Shown in pieces: positions 35,211 to 41,594 of a stretch of 64,000 bases of DNA. The notes under the pieces were generated by a model, which was given only the letters and a program-made list of their open reading frames with translations, was not told the origin of the DNA and did not search any database. The translations under genes and the position numbers were made by a program. The stretch covers positions 2,232,001-2,296,000 of the forward strand of contig NZ_BAAAXG010000026.1 of assembly GCF_039535475.1 (NCBI RefSeq), read 5' to 3'. The DNA comes from Streptomyces showdoensis. Its GTDB lineage: Bacteria > Actinomycetota > Actinomycetes > Streptomycetales > Streptomycetaceae. How positions within the stretch are numbered: position 1 is the first letter of the stretch; each line of letters opens with the position of its first letter.

Positions 35211-35415
35211 ACCGGGCATTTCGGGTGCTCTAGCAGCTGCTCAGCCACTGCTCAGCCTGCTCCACCGCAGGTCACAGCTGCTCAGGCTGCTGCTCAAGCC
35301 CTGCTCAGCGAGCAACCCAGAGCACCCCCAGAGCACCCCCAGAGCAGCCCTTGAGCAGCAGCCCACCTGCGACGGAGCAGCGCTGAGCAGCCCCCTGAGC
35401 ACCCGAAATGCCCCG
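35211..35415. repeat. Large inverted repeat with TGCTCA/TGAGCA iterations
   Basis: GGCATTTCGGGTGCTC near 35215 faces GAGCACCCGAAATGCC near 35397 as a perfect inverted pair about 200 bp wide. The left half repeats CTGCTCA about five times (35238-35307); the right half repeats GAGCAG four times (35342-35390). It is non-coding and lies between the converging halves of the element. A replication terminus or origin, a packaging site, or a convergent transcription barrier are possible. Confidence 0.7.
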
Positions 35416-35556
35416 GACTGTCCACCGGACACGGGGCGGACAGCACCCGGACGAGACCCGGACACCGTGCGCCCGCCGTCCGGGGAACAGACCGGGGCAA
35501 GTTGGGGCGTGACAAGGCCGTGACGGGGACGTGACCCCGCAGGTCGAGCCCGCTAC

Positions 35557-35592
35557 GGCACCCGTGACGCGTAACGGGTGCCGGGCCTTTCG
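35557..35592. terminator. Palindromic terminator with T-rich tail
   Basis: GGCACCCGT (35557-35565) pairs with ACGGGTGCC (35574-35582) around an ACGCGT core, followed by GGGCCTTTCGT. This is a canonical terminator for the rightward genes. Confidence 0.65.
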
Positions 35593-35604
35593 TCACGGGT
35601 TCCG

Positions 35605-35907
35605 TCACGGGCGCCATCGGTGCCTTCTCTCGGCCGTCACTGGCCTGCGTCGAGCGCGCCCAGGCGGGATGAGAGCTGTCGGCCGAACACCGGGAACTGG
35701 CGGGGGCCGCACTCGTCCGGATTCATGTGCCAGTAGACGTGGCGGGTGAGCGCCTGAACCGGCATATGTACGGTCGTAGGCGAGCTGGGCCTTCGCTTCG
35801 TTGCAGGCGGCCACGGTGGCGTCGTTGTGTAGGTGAATGGCCTTCAGACGTGTCTGCCTGTGTATTTCTGGGGCGTATTTGCTGCCGCGTGGTTGTTCAT
35901 AGGCCAT
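35605..35907 (-). pseudogene. Possible broken small gene
   Basis: Read leftward from ATG 35907, the first 47 residues look protein-like (YAPEIHRQTRLKAIHLHNDA, then AACNEAKAQLAYD). The rest turns into Arg/Pro-rich shadow sequence. Third codon positions are less GC-rich than in neighbours. A GAGG lies right against the start, which is too close for good initiation. It may be the remnant of a gene cut at one or both ends. Confidence 0.3.
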
Positions 35908-36449
35908 CCTCGGTGGTAAGAGTTGTTTCCCAATTCTTGTTGTTGCGCTGTCGGTTAGGTGGTTGTGGACGACTTGTGCCGTGTGGATGAAGGTTGTGTG
36001 GACGTGTGAGGGTGTGGAGTGGGCTGTTTAGTCTGTTGGAGGGAAGTGGGGGTGAGTGAATGAGGCATGGTGGGAAGTTGGGTGTGTGGCGTGGGTGGAA
36101 GGGTGTGGTGGGGGGGGGGTGTGGGATGTGTGGGGTGGGAGAAAAAGGGTAGTTGTGGGGGGTGGTTGGGGTTGAAAGGAGGGGAGCCGGAGAAAGAGAG
36201 CGAGGAGTTCAACAATAACCGCGAACACACCAGTATTCATATGAAGAGACGCATGCGGCACCCCCCTCCTCGCATCCCGAAATCCCCCTATCACTAACCC
36301 CCAGCCCCCCTCTCGTCATACTGCATCTTCGCCTGCCAATTCCCGCCACCGGACAGCCCCGCGGCGCAGCACGCAGGCGCCGATCCGCGATCACACGGCG
36401 AAGGCTTGACCGGTTTCTCACGCCCGCAAGCCCCCGCTGCGCTGGCGAT
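35908..36449. other. G/T-rich anomalous stretch, no gene
   Basis: From about 35,900 to 36,180 the plus strand is G/T-rich with very few C (runs such as GTGGGGGGGGGGTGTGGGATG). Then 36,190-36,450 is A/C-rich and gene-free. I see no coding potential, repeats or promoter in it. The base composition is unlike anything else in the window. Confidence 0.7.
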
Positions 36450-36452
36450 CCG

Positions 36453-36846
36453 CCCCTTTCCCTTTCTTCCCTTTTTCTTTCCCCTGGTCTTTCCCCCTCT
36501 GCCTTCCCTTTCCCCTTCTTCTTCTTCTTCCTTCCTTCTTTTTTTCTCTTCTCTCCTCTCCCTCTTCCTCTTCTACTCCCCTCCCCCTTCTTCTTCTTTC
36601 TCCCCCTCTTTCCCTCTTTTTCCTCCTCCTCTCTCTCCTCTTCTCCCTTCCCCTTCTTTTCCTCCTCTCCTTTTCCCCTTCCCTTCCCTCCCTTCCCTTC
36701 CCCTCCTTTTCCTTCCCTTCTTTCCTCCCCTTCTCTTCTCTTCCCTTCTTCCCCCTTCTCTCTTTCCTCCCCTCTTTCTTCTCCTCCTTCCTTCCTCCTC
36801 CTCTTTTTCTCTTTTCTCTCTCCTCTCTCTGCTTTCTTCTCCCACA
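36453..36846 (+). repeat. 394-bp almost pure polypyrimidine tract
   Basis: The plus strand is C and T with only about five purines in 394 bases. The tract directly abuts a truncated XRE gene. Such tracts can form triplex DNA, but this could also be a sequencing or assembly artefact; it should not be annotated as coding. Confidence 0.9.
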
Positions 36847-36849
36847 TTT

Positions 36850-37242
36850 CCGGTCCATAGTGTCGGGAGTCTGGAACAGTCCCGGCACCACGGTGGCCTC
36901 ATAGCCTCGCGCGGTCGCTGTGCGGCGGTACTCGACGACGTACCGGTCCTGAACGGGTGCGTGGCCGGCAGCGAGCTGGCGGCGCCAGTGCCGCTGCTGC
37001 GACTCCAGCCCCCGGAGCCTGGCCAGCAGATCAGGCAGCAGCTCGGGCTGCTCTGCGGCGGCGGCCCACGCCTCCAGGTCCGCGACTGCCGGGGTCTGCT
37101 TGCCCGCCTGGAGGCGCGAGACTTTCGAGGCGGGCCAGCCGAGGCGCTGAGCGAACTGCTTGCCGTTCAGCCCGGTCGCGGCGCGCACCTCTGCCAAGCG
37201 CGCGCCGAGGGCTTCCCGCCCCGCCTGAAAGTCCGTGCTCAC
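36850..37242 (-). pseudogene. Truncated XRE/DUF5753 regulator
   Basis: From GTG 37242 (GTGA overlap with the DUF6879 gene) the protein reads as an XRE regulator: GARLAEVRAATGLNGKQFAQ, then RLGWPASKVSRLQAGKQTP. The start of DUF5753 follows (YRRTATARGYEATVVPGLFQ, TPD). After about 125 residues the sequence passes into lysine/arginine/glutamate nonsense from the polypyrimidine tract. The last 130-150 residues of a normal member are missing. The regulator is therefore broken, or the assembly is wrong here. With its two upstream genes it forms a DUF6879-type regulatory trio. Confidence 0.75.
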
Positions 37243-37775
37243 ACGGAGGAACGTACCCGGGCCCACACCTCTGCGGAGGGCCTGCCGGCCGCGAGGGCGG
37301 CGTCACGGGCCCTACAGGCGGACAGCACCTGCCCGGGGTCGTTGACCACCTCGACACCGACCGTCGTGTCCGTGTCATCGATGTGCATGCGCACCAACAG
37401 GCGGGAGTCGAAGAGCCAGAAGTCCCAGTCGGGCAAGCACAGTTGCTCGGCGATGGTGCGCTCGAGGACGCGGATGTCCTCGCCGGCCGCGACGTTCCCT
37501 GCCGCGGTCGCCATGAGGAACCGCTGCCCTTCCGTAGGCGGCTCGTCGATGAGGCGCACGCGGGAGAAACGGGCACCCTGCTCGGCCTTCTGGCGCACGT
37601 TCACGTTCCACGGGTGCCCGGGCTCCGGGGAAGGGTCAACGCCGCGCAGGAAGGCTTGGAAGCGGGCGCCGGACCGGTCCGTGGCGTAGCCGCGGCGGGT
37701 CTCCAGACGGAACGCCGTGTGCTCGAAGGCGGCGAAGAGGTGGGCGATCTCCTCGAAGGGGATCAGCGCAGGCAC
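37239..37775 (-). CDS. DUF6879-family protein
   Basis: A 178-residue protein that matches the DUF6879 pattern: LIPFEEIAHLFAAFEHTAFR at the start, ETRRGYATDRSG, RLIDEPPTEGQRFL in the middle, and LPDWDFWLFDSRLLVRMHID before the C-terminus. DUF6879 genes usually sit with XRE/DUF5753 regulators, as here, and are presumed to act in the same switch; biochemical function is unknown. Start GTG 37775 has AAGGAG five bases upstream; a GTG two codons earlier (37781) overlaps the previous stop and is also possible. Confidence 0.85.
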   Translation of the reverse strand: MPALIPFEEIAHLFAAFEHTAFRLETRRGYATDRSGARFQAFLRGVDPSPEPGHPWNVNVRQKAEQGARFSRVRLIDEPPTEGQRFLMATAAGNVAAGEDIRVLERTIAEQLCLPDWDFWLFDSRLLVRMHIDDTDTTVGVEVVNDPGQVLSACRARDAALAAGRPSAEVWARVRSSV

Positions 37776-37777
37776 GG

Positions 37778-37978
37778 TCACTCCTTGGGGGCGAAGCGGG
37801 TCAGCAGCTCGCGGGGGATGACGACGGCGGTCTCGGCGACGCCGAGGTCCCGCAGCTGTGCGCGGTGCTCGGTGTCGACCTCGTCGCCCTGGACGACAAT
37901 GTCGCCGGTCTCCACAACCTCGTACAGGGTGGGGCAGTTCCCGTGCTCGCTGGTGGTGCCGATGAACCTGAGCGTCAT
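37778..37978 (-). CDS. Small DUF6879-associated protein
   Basis: A 66-residue acidic protein: FIGTTSEHGNCPTLYEVVET, then VVQGDEVDTEHRAQLRDLGV and VIPRELLTRF. Small proteins with this G-D-x-V-V-Q-G pattern precede DUF6879 genes in Streptomyces regulatory trios. The ATG at 37978 has CGGAGCC upstream, and its stop is coupled to the DUF6879 gene. Role unknown, probably part of the same regulatory module. Confidence 0.78.
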   Translation of the reverse strand: MTLRFIGTTSEHGNCPTLYEVVETGDIVVQGDEVDTEHRAQLRDLGVAETAVVIPRELLTRFAPKE

Positions 37979-38096
37979 GCCGGGCTCCGTTCTCGTCGGG
38001 ATGGAGTCCCAGCATGGCCGCGCCGCGCCTCTCGAGGGGGCCGGTTGCACCGAATTGCAGGGCCTGCGCCAGCACCCGGCCCTCACCCGCAATCCG

Positions 38097-38327
38097 CTAC
38101 TGGCCGCTGGCCGGCCGGGCAGTACCGTCCCGCCACACCGGAGGGCCGAGCCAGGGCGACGGATCCTCACCGCGGCGCCACGCCGCACAGGCAGCCGCCC
38201 AGCAGATGCGGCCGTACAGGTAGTCGGCCGGCTCCTCCGGGTCGCGCACATGCCAATCCTCGGGCCGGTACTCCGCCAACCAGGCAGGCCCACCAGCCTC
38301 GGACCGGCCTCGAGGACGACGCCTCAC
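38097..38327 (-). CDS. Hypothetical protein coupled to terS
   Basis: A 76-residue protein, basic and rich in tryptophan and arginine (RRRPRGRSEAGGPAWLAEYR, then WHVRDPEEPADYLYGRICWA). Its ATG overlaps the terS stop (ATGA), so it is translated with terS. No family recognised. As the partner of a terminase small subunit it could assist DNA recognition or packaging, but that rests on position alone. Confidence 0.65.
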   Translation of the reverse strand: MRRRPRGRSEAGGPAWLAEYRPEDWHVRDPEEPADYLYGRICWAAACAAWRRGEDPSPWLGPPVWRDGTARPASGQ

Positions 38328-38710
38328 GCGACGCGCCGCACACCGTAGGAACCGCGGGCCGCACCGCGACGCTGGGGCCGCTCGTCCTCCTCGCCCGAAG
38401 GCATACGCAGCGACGCCAGCAGCCGGGCCAGGACGAGGGACTGCTGCCGGTGCTCGGTGATGACCGGGTTCGTCACCTCCTCGCCCTTGGCGTTCTTCAC
38501 GGTCAGCCGGCCGCGCGACGCCTCAAGGGACAGGCGGTCCAACAGGTCCGCCGTCCGGCAGGCCTGCAGCAGCAGAAGCTGCTCGTGGACGTCCAGGTCG
38601 AACTCGCCGGCCACCGACTCCCACAGCCGGGTGCCCGACTCGGTCAGCCCCGCCGGGACCGGCGTTACGGTTACGGGCTCCTGACCTGCGGCGATGCTAC
38701 GGGCTCCCAT
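38324..38710 (-). CDS. Phage terminase small subunit (P27-like)
   Basis: A 128-residue protein with the P27-type small-terminase pattern. GLTESGTRLWESVAGEFDLD leads to HEQLLLLQACRTADLLDRLS (the helical DNA-binding region), then VKNAKGEEVTNPVITEHRQQ and SLVLARLLASLRMP. Small terminases bind the pac or cos site and hand DNA to the large subunit. No large terminase lies in the element, which is the usual state of phage satellites that redirect a helper's motor. ATG 38710 has AGGAGG at ideal spacing. It has its own promoter region with the TGATCACTT element. Confidence 0.85.
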   Translation of the reverse strand: MGARSIAAGQEPVTVTPVPAGLTESGTRLWESVAGEFDLDVHEQLLLLQACRTADLLDRLSLEASRGRLTVKNAKGEEVTNPVITEHRQQSLVLARLLASLRMPSGEEDERPQRRGAARGSYGVRRVA

Positions 38711-38737
38711 CGGGGCCTCCTATCCGCCCTTGACGGG

Positions 38738-38757
38738 CCATCAAGTGATCATGCATA
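38738..38757 (-). promoter_or_regulatory. Putative terS promoter/operator
   Basis: Read leftward, TATGCA (a -10-like box at 38752-38757) runs into TGATCACTT-G-ATGG (38751-38738). Thirteen of 14 bases match the site at 34724-34737. Confidence 0.5.
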
Positions 38758-38834
38758 CCCGCAGGTCAGCGGGGTGCATGGGATCGTTTCAGGGGTCGCA
38801 GACAGTCAGGTGCTATACGGCCCCGATGGCTGGA

Positions 38835-38864
38835 GGGGTGGGGGGAGGGGTATCCCCCCACCCC
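38835..38864 (-). terminator. Hairpin terminating the upstream leftward operon
   Basis: GGGGTGGGGGGA (38835-38846) pairs perfectly with TCCCCCCACCCC (38853-38864), 130 bases past the 278-residue gene and before the terS promoter. Confidence 0.7.
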
Positions 38865-38993
38865 GGGTGCCTCGGTCGACCCCCGAACTGGCCGGCCGAG
38901 ACGTCGGCGCTGGTGCGGCTGAGAGGCCCGCACCATGGGTCTCGACAGCTGTCATGCCGCAACGTCGAGTGCCGTTGACGCCGAGCTTGTAGG

Positions 38994-39830
38994 TCATGCG
39001 GTCTCAGCGAGGTACTGCTCGGCGGCTGCCTGCCCACCTCTGAGGGTCATCCCCGACCGGCGGGCGTGGCCTGCCTCCCTCCACCGCTCGACCTGGCCTG
39101 ACCGCTGCCTCACCTCACCTGGCGTGGCGAGGCTCAGCGTCATGTCGGTCTGCCTGACGAGGTACACCCATCGCGCCACCGGTGACTGCTTCAGGTCGCG
39201 CCACTGGAGGATCCCCTGGTTCAGCCGCTGCCAGTCGTCCGCCATGACGGCCGCGATCGTCGGCTCGGGCAGGGCGGCCACGGCGAACAGGGCGTTGTCC
39301 CTGCCCCCGTCGCCGCCCGCGACCTTGACCATGTCGGCCCTGTCGTGGATGAGCTGTTCCAGCTGGGCAACCGCACCTTCGGCTTTGGTGTACGCGGTCG
39401 AGTAGATCGGGTTGTTCCAGTCGAGTCGGCCGGAGTCGACGTGGTCGATGGACTCGGGCAGCTTGGCTGCGGCCTTGGTGACGACGCCGACGAGGGCGGC
39501 GAACTCCTTCTGTAGGCCGGCGATCCAGGCCGGGATCGCTGCACGGGTGACGTCGACGTACCGCTGGTCTGCTTCGTCGGTGAACAGGTCGGCGGCGCGG
39601 CGGGTGACGTCGGCCAGGCGGAGCGCTTCGGCGTGGGCCTGGATGACGGCCGTGGTCTTCGCGGCGGTGTTGGGCAGGGAGGGCCGCTGGAGGTCGGGCA
39701 GCTGGCTGGTGGCGGAGACGGCTGCCCGGATTTCCCGGGCCGCGCTCACGCTGTTGGGGACGGGCAGGTTGCGTCGTTCGGCGGCGGTGACGGCTCTGTC
39801 GGCGTCTGCGGCGCGGATTCCGAAGTCCAT
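38994..39830 (-). CDS. Hypothetical helical protein
   Basis: A 278-residue protein, almost entirely predicted helix, with heptad-like leucine/alanine spacing (AAREIRAAVSATSQLPDLQR, then EALRLADVTRRAADLFTDEA). Other segments are YTKAEGAVAQLEQLIHDRAD and VARWVYLVRQTDMTLSLATP. No family recognised. It is coupled to the 192-residue gene by TAATG. The pair lies just upstream of terS, where satellites often keep genes that alter helper capsid size or packaging; that role is speculation. Confidence 0.7.
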   Translation of the reverse strand: MDFGIRAADADRAVTAAERRNLPVPNSVSAAREIRAAVSATSQLPDLQRPSLPNTAAKTTAVIQAHAEALRLADVTRRAADLFTDEADQRYVDVTRAAIPAWIAGLQKEFAALVGVVTKAAAKLPESIDHVDSGRLDWNNPIYSTAYTKAEGAVAQLEQLIHDRADMVKVAGGDGGRDNALFAVAALPEPTIAAVMADDWQRLNQGILQWRDLKQSPVARWVYLVRQTDMTLSLATPGEVRQRSGQVERWREAGHARRSGMTLRGGQAAAEQYLAETA

Positions 39831-40408
39831 TACGCGGTCTCCAGGTCCTGCTCGGCGAGGCCGGCGATGTGGGTGGTCGACAGGTTGCTGAGGATGCCGG
39901 GGGTGGGGACGACGTGGGCGAAGCCGTGGCTGATGGTCCACTGGCTGGCCTGGTCGGGGTCGGGGAGTTCGTTGTACTCGTTGACGTGGTCGCGGAAGTC
40001 GGGCTGGTAGTCGGCGTAGGTCTCGAGGACGTCGGTCCAGTTGAGGGTGGCGGCGCGCTGGGCGAGGGCCTGGGCCATGGTGCGGTCGCCCTGCCGGATG
40101 GCGTCGCGCAGCTGGCTGGTGGCGAGGCGCGGGTTGTCGAGCTTGGCGACGCGGTCGTTGGCGTCGCGGCGGGCGATGACGGTCTGGGCGTCGGCGGTGT
40201 TCTCGCGGCCGAACATCTTGCGCTGGAGCTGTTCGCGCCGGCCGCGGATGGCGTCGACTTCGTCCTGTCGGAGCGTGTCCATCTCGCCCTGGGCGGCCTT
40301 CCATGCCTTGGCGGCCATGACCTGCTTGGCGTGGCTGCTGTAGATCTGGCTGCCTTCGATGCGGGCGATCTGCTGCTGATAGCGGGCCATGATCTGTTCG
40401 CGGTTCAT
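39830..40408 (-). CDS. Hypothetical coiled-coil protein
   Basis: A 192-residue protein. The first 100 residues are a charged, probably coiled-coil helix (REQIMARYQQQIARIEGSQI, then WKAAQGEMDTLRQDEVDAIR). The second half is mixed (LNWTDVLETYADYQPDFRDH). Size and coiled-coil character recall phage scaffolding or head-assembly helper proteins, but no motif proves it. It is coupled to both neighbours (ATGA upstream at 40405, TAATG downstream). Confidence 0.7.
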   Translation of the reverse strand: MNREQIMARYQQQIARIEGSQIYSSHAKQVMAAKAWKAAQGEMDTLRQDEVDAIRGRREQLQRKMFGRENTADAQTVIARRDANDRVAKLDNPRLATSQLRDAIRQGDRTMAQALAQRAATLNWTDVLETYADYQPDFRDHVNEYNELPDPDQASQWTISHGFAHVVPTPGILSNLSTTHIAGLAEQDLETA

Positions 40409-40644
40409 CGGGTTCCTCCGGTGCTGTCGGCGAGGGCGAAGCCCTGCAGGGTGCGGATGATGTCGTCGGTGTGCTCGGCCCCGCAGTAGCCCCTGAGGGC
40501 TGTGGCGAGGGCGAGTGTGGCGCCGAGGGCAACCTGGGCGAGTTCGTTGCTGTCGAGGCCGTCGAGGAGGCTCCAGGCGTCGTCGTCGTTGTCTCTGAGG
40601 GCGGCGACGACGAAGCCGTAGGTGGTGACGTTGATGTCGGTCAT
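40405..40644 (-). CDS. Small acidic hypothetical protein
   Basis: A 79-residue acidic helical protein (YGFVVAALRDNDDDAWSLLD, then NELAQVALGATLALATALRG), with CGAEHTDDIIRTL near the end. No family recognised; the pattern resembles small helical proteins often found near phage head genes. Coupled on both sides by ATGA overlaps, with GGACGGGAC before the start. Confidence 0.65.
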   Translation of the reverse strand: MTDINVTTYGFVVAALRDNDDDAWSLLDGLDSNELAQVALGATLALATALRGYCGAEHTDDIIRTLQGFALADSTGGTR

Positions 40645-40817
40645 GTCCCGTCCAGGGGTTGGAAGTTGGGGCACCGGCCGGCGTGGAGGTCGGTGCAGCG
40701 CGGGACGTGGGGTGTGCGGCACAGGCGGGCCCCGCAGCCTGCGACGCACAGCCGGTAACGGCCTTTGGGCAGCGACCGGTCGCAGGCGGCGCAGCGGGGC
40801 CGGGGGCGGGCGGTCAT
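40641..40817 (-). CDS. 58-residue cysteine-rich zinc-finger-like protein
   Basis: This short gene reads ATG at 40817 to TGA at 40641. The product has CAACD (Cys9, Cys12), CVAGCGARLC (Cys24, Cys28, Cys33), then Cys41, His46 and Cys49 (CTDLHAGRC). Enough Cys/His are present for one or two zinc sites. ATGA overlaps on both sides show that it belongs to the coupled operon. Small zinc-finger proteins are common in actinophages and satellites; DNA or protein binding is likely but unproven. Confidence 0.7.
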   Translation of the reverse strand: MTARPRPRCAACDRSLPKGRYRLCVAGCGARLCRTPHVPRCTDLHAGRCPNFQPLDGT

Positions 40818-40981
40818 CGCTGGTCCTTGGTCCAGCGGCGCATCTTGGCTGCGTGCCGTGCCTGGAGGCCGTACCGGCGCCGCTCGGCCAGTTCCTCGCG
40901 GCGCCGCTTCCGCTGCTCTTCCTTCAGCTTCGCCGCCGCTATCCGCCGGGCGACCTGCTGCTCGACGTGGGACTCGCTCAC
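40814..40981 (-). CDS. Small highly basic protein
   Basis: A 55-residue protein (GTG start at 40981, GTGA overlap with the previous stop). It is a single long Arg/Lys-rich helix: VEQQVARRIAAAKLKEEQRK, then REELAERRRYGLQARHAAKM. Net charge is strongly positive, consistent with nucleic-acid binding. No family recognised. Confidence 0.65.
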   Translation of the reverse strand: MSESHVEQQVARRIAAAKLKEEQRKRRREELAERRRYGLQARHAAKMRRWTKDQR

Positions 40982-41232
40982 GACTCGGCCACCGCCAGGT
41001 GGTGCTCGTCGCCGTTGGCGGCGTACCAGTCGATGACCGTCCAGGGGTGTCCGTCGGCGATGAACACGGGTTGGACGTCGGTGTCCGTGGTTCCGTCCTC
41101 GGCGCCGGTGGCGACGACGGCCCAGGCGACGATCGGGTAGTCGAGGCTGCCGCCGTCGGAGTCGGTGTTCCGGACGACCCATCCGGGGTGCGCGGGGGCG
41201 AGGGATACGGGGCAGCTGGTGGAGATGTTCAA
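40978..41232 (-). CDS. Hypothetical protein, TTG start
   Basis: An 84-residue protein with strand-rich composition (GWVVRNTDSDGG, then YPIVAWAVVATGAEDG and VQPVFIADGHPWTVIDWYAA). The TTG at 41232 is supported by AGGAG five bases upstream; no ATG or GTG fits better. It is the first gene after the iteron cluster and heads the run of coupled genes leading to 38994. No family recognised. Confidence 0.65.
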   Translation of the reverse strand: MNISTSCPVSLAPAHPGWVVRNTDSDGGSLDYPIVAWAVVATGAEDGTTDTDVQPVFIADGHPWTVIDWYAANGDEHHLAVAES

Positions 41233-41324
41233 GGTGACTCCTGGTCTGTGGTTGCTGTCGAAAGGCGGCAGCAGAAGGGGTGAGTGGGGGCTAGCTGGTC
41301 GACTGTCTTCCTGCTGGGTGGGCC

Positions 41325-41586
41325 GTAACGCAGGGGGCCGGTGCGTTACGCCTGCGTTACGGTCTGCGTTACGGCCCTATAAGCCCTTTGACCTGCTCTT
41401 TTGTTATGGAGAGAGAGGGTGTAACGCAGTAACGCAGGGATCCACACACCTACACGCGCGCACGCACGCGCGGCCGTTTTTGGGGTGTCTCTTCCGGAGA
41501 ACTGCGTTACACCCCTCGCCGATCGCCCGGTAAGCCTCTGACCTGCGAAAATGGGCTCTCTGGGGTGTAACGCACGACTGCGTTAC
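41325..41586. repeat. Iteron cluster (nine TGCGTTAC/GTAACGCA copies), candidate origin
   Basis: GTAACGCA lies at 41325, 41421, 41429 and 41567; TGCGTTAC at 41342, 41353, 41365, 41513 and 41579. Two similar modules each hold iterons, a TAAGCC-TGACCTGC spacer and GTGTAACGCA; the first spacer is AT-rich (CTTTTGTTATGGA). The last two copies form the perfect inverted repeat GTGTAACGCA/TGCGTTACAC. The cluster fills the 362-bp gap after the DUF927 gene, the usual place of a satellite or plasmid origin. It could also regulate the 41232 operon. Confidence 0.8.
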
Positions 41587-41594
41587 ACGGGCTC

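Noticed and set aside
36418..36849. Lysine/arginine/glutamate-rich C-terminus of the XRE gene
   Set aside because: It is the translation of the polypyrimidine tract, lacks any DUF5753 feature and cannot be taken as a real protein.
36406..36900. Rightward Ser/Pro/Leu/Phe-rich frame over the polypyrimidine tract
   Set aside because: Same low-complexity DNA read on the other strand; no start signal and no family.
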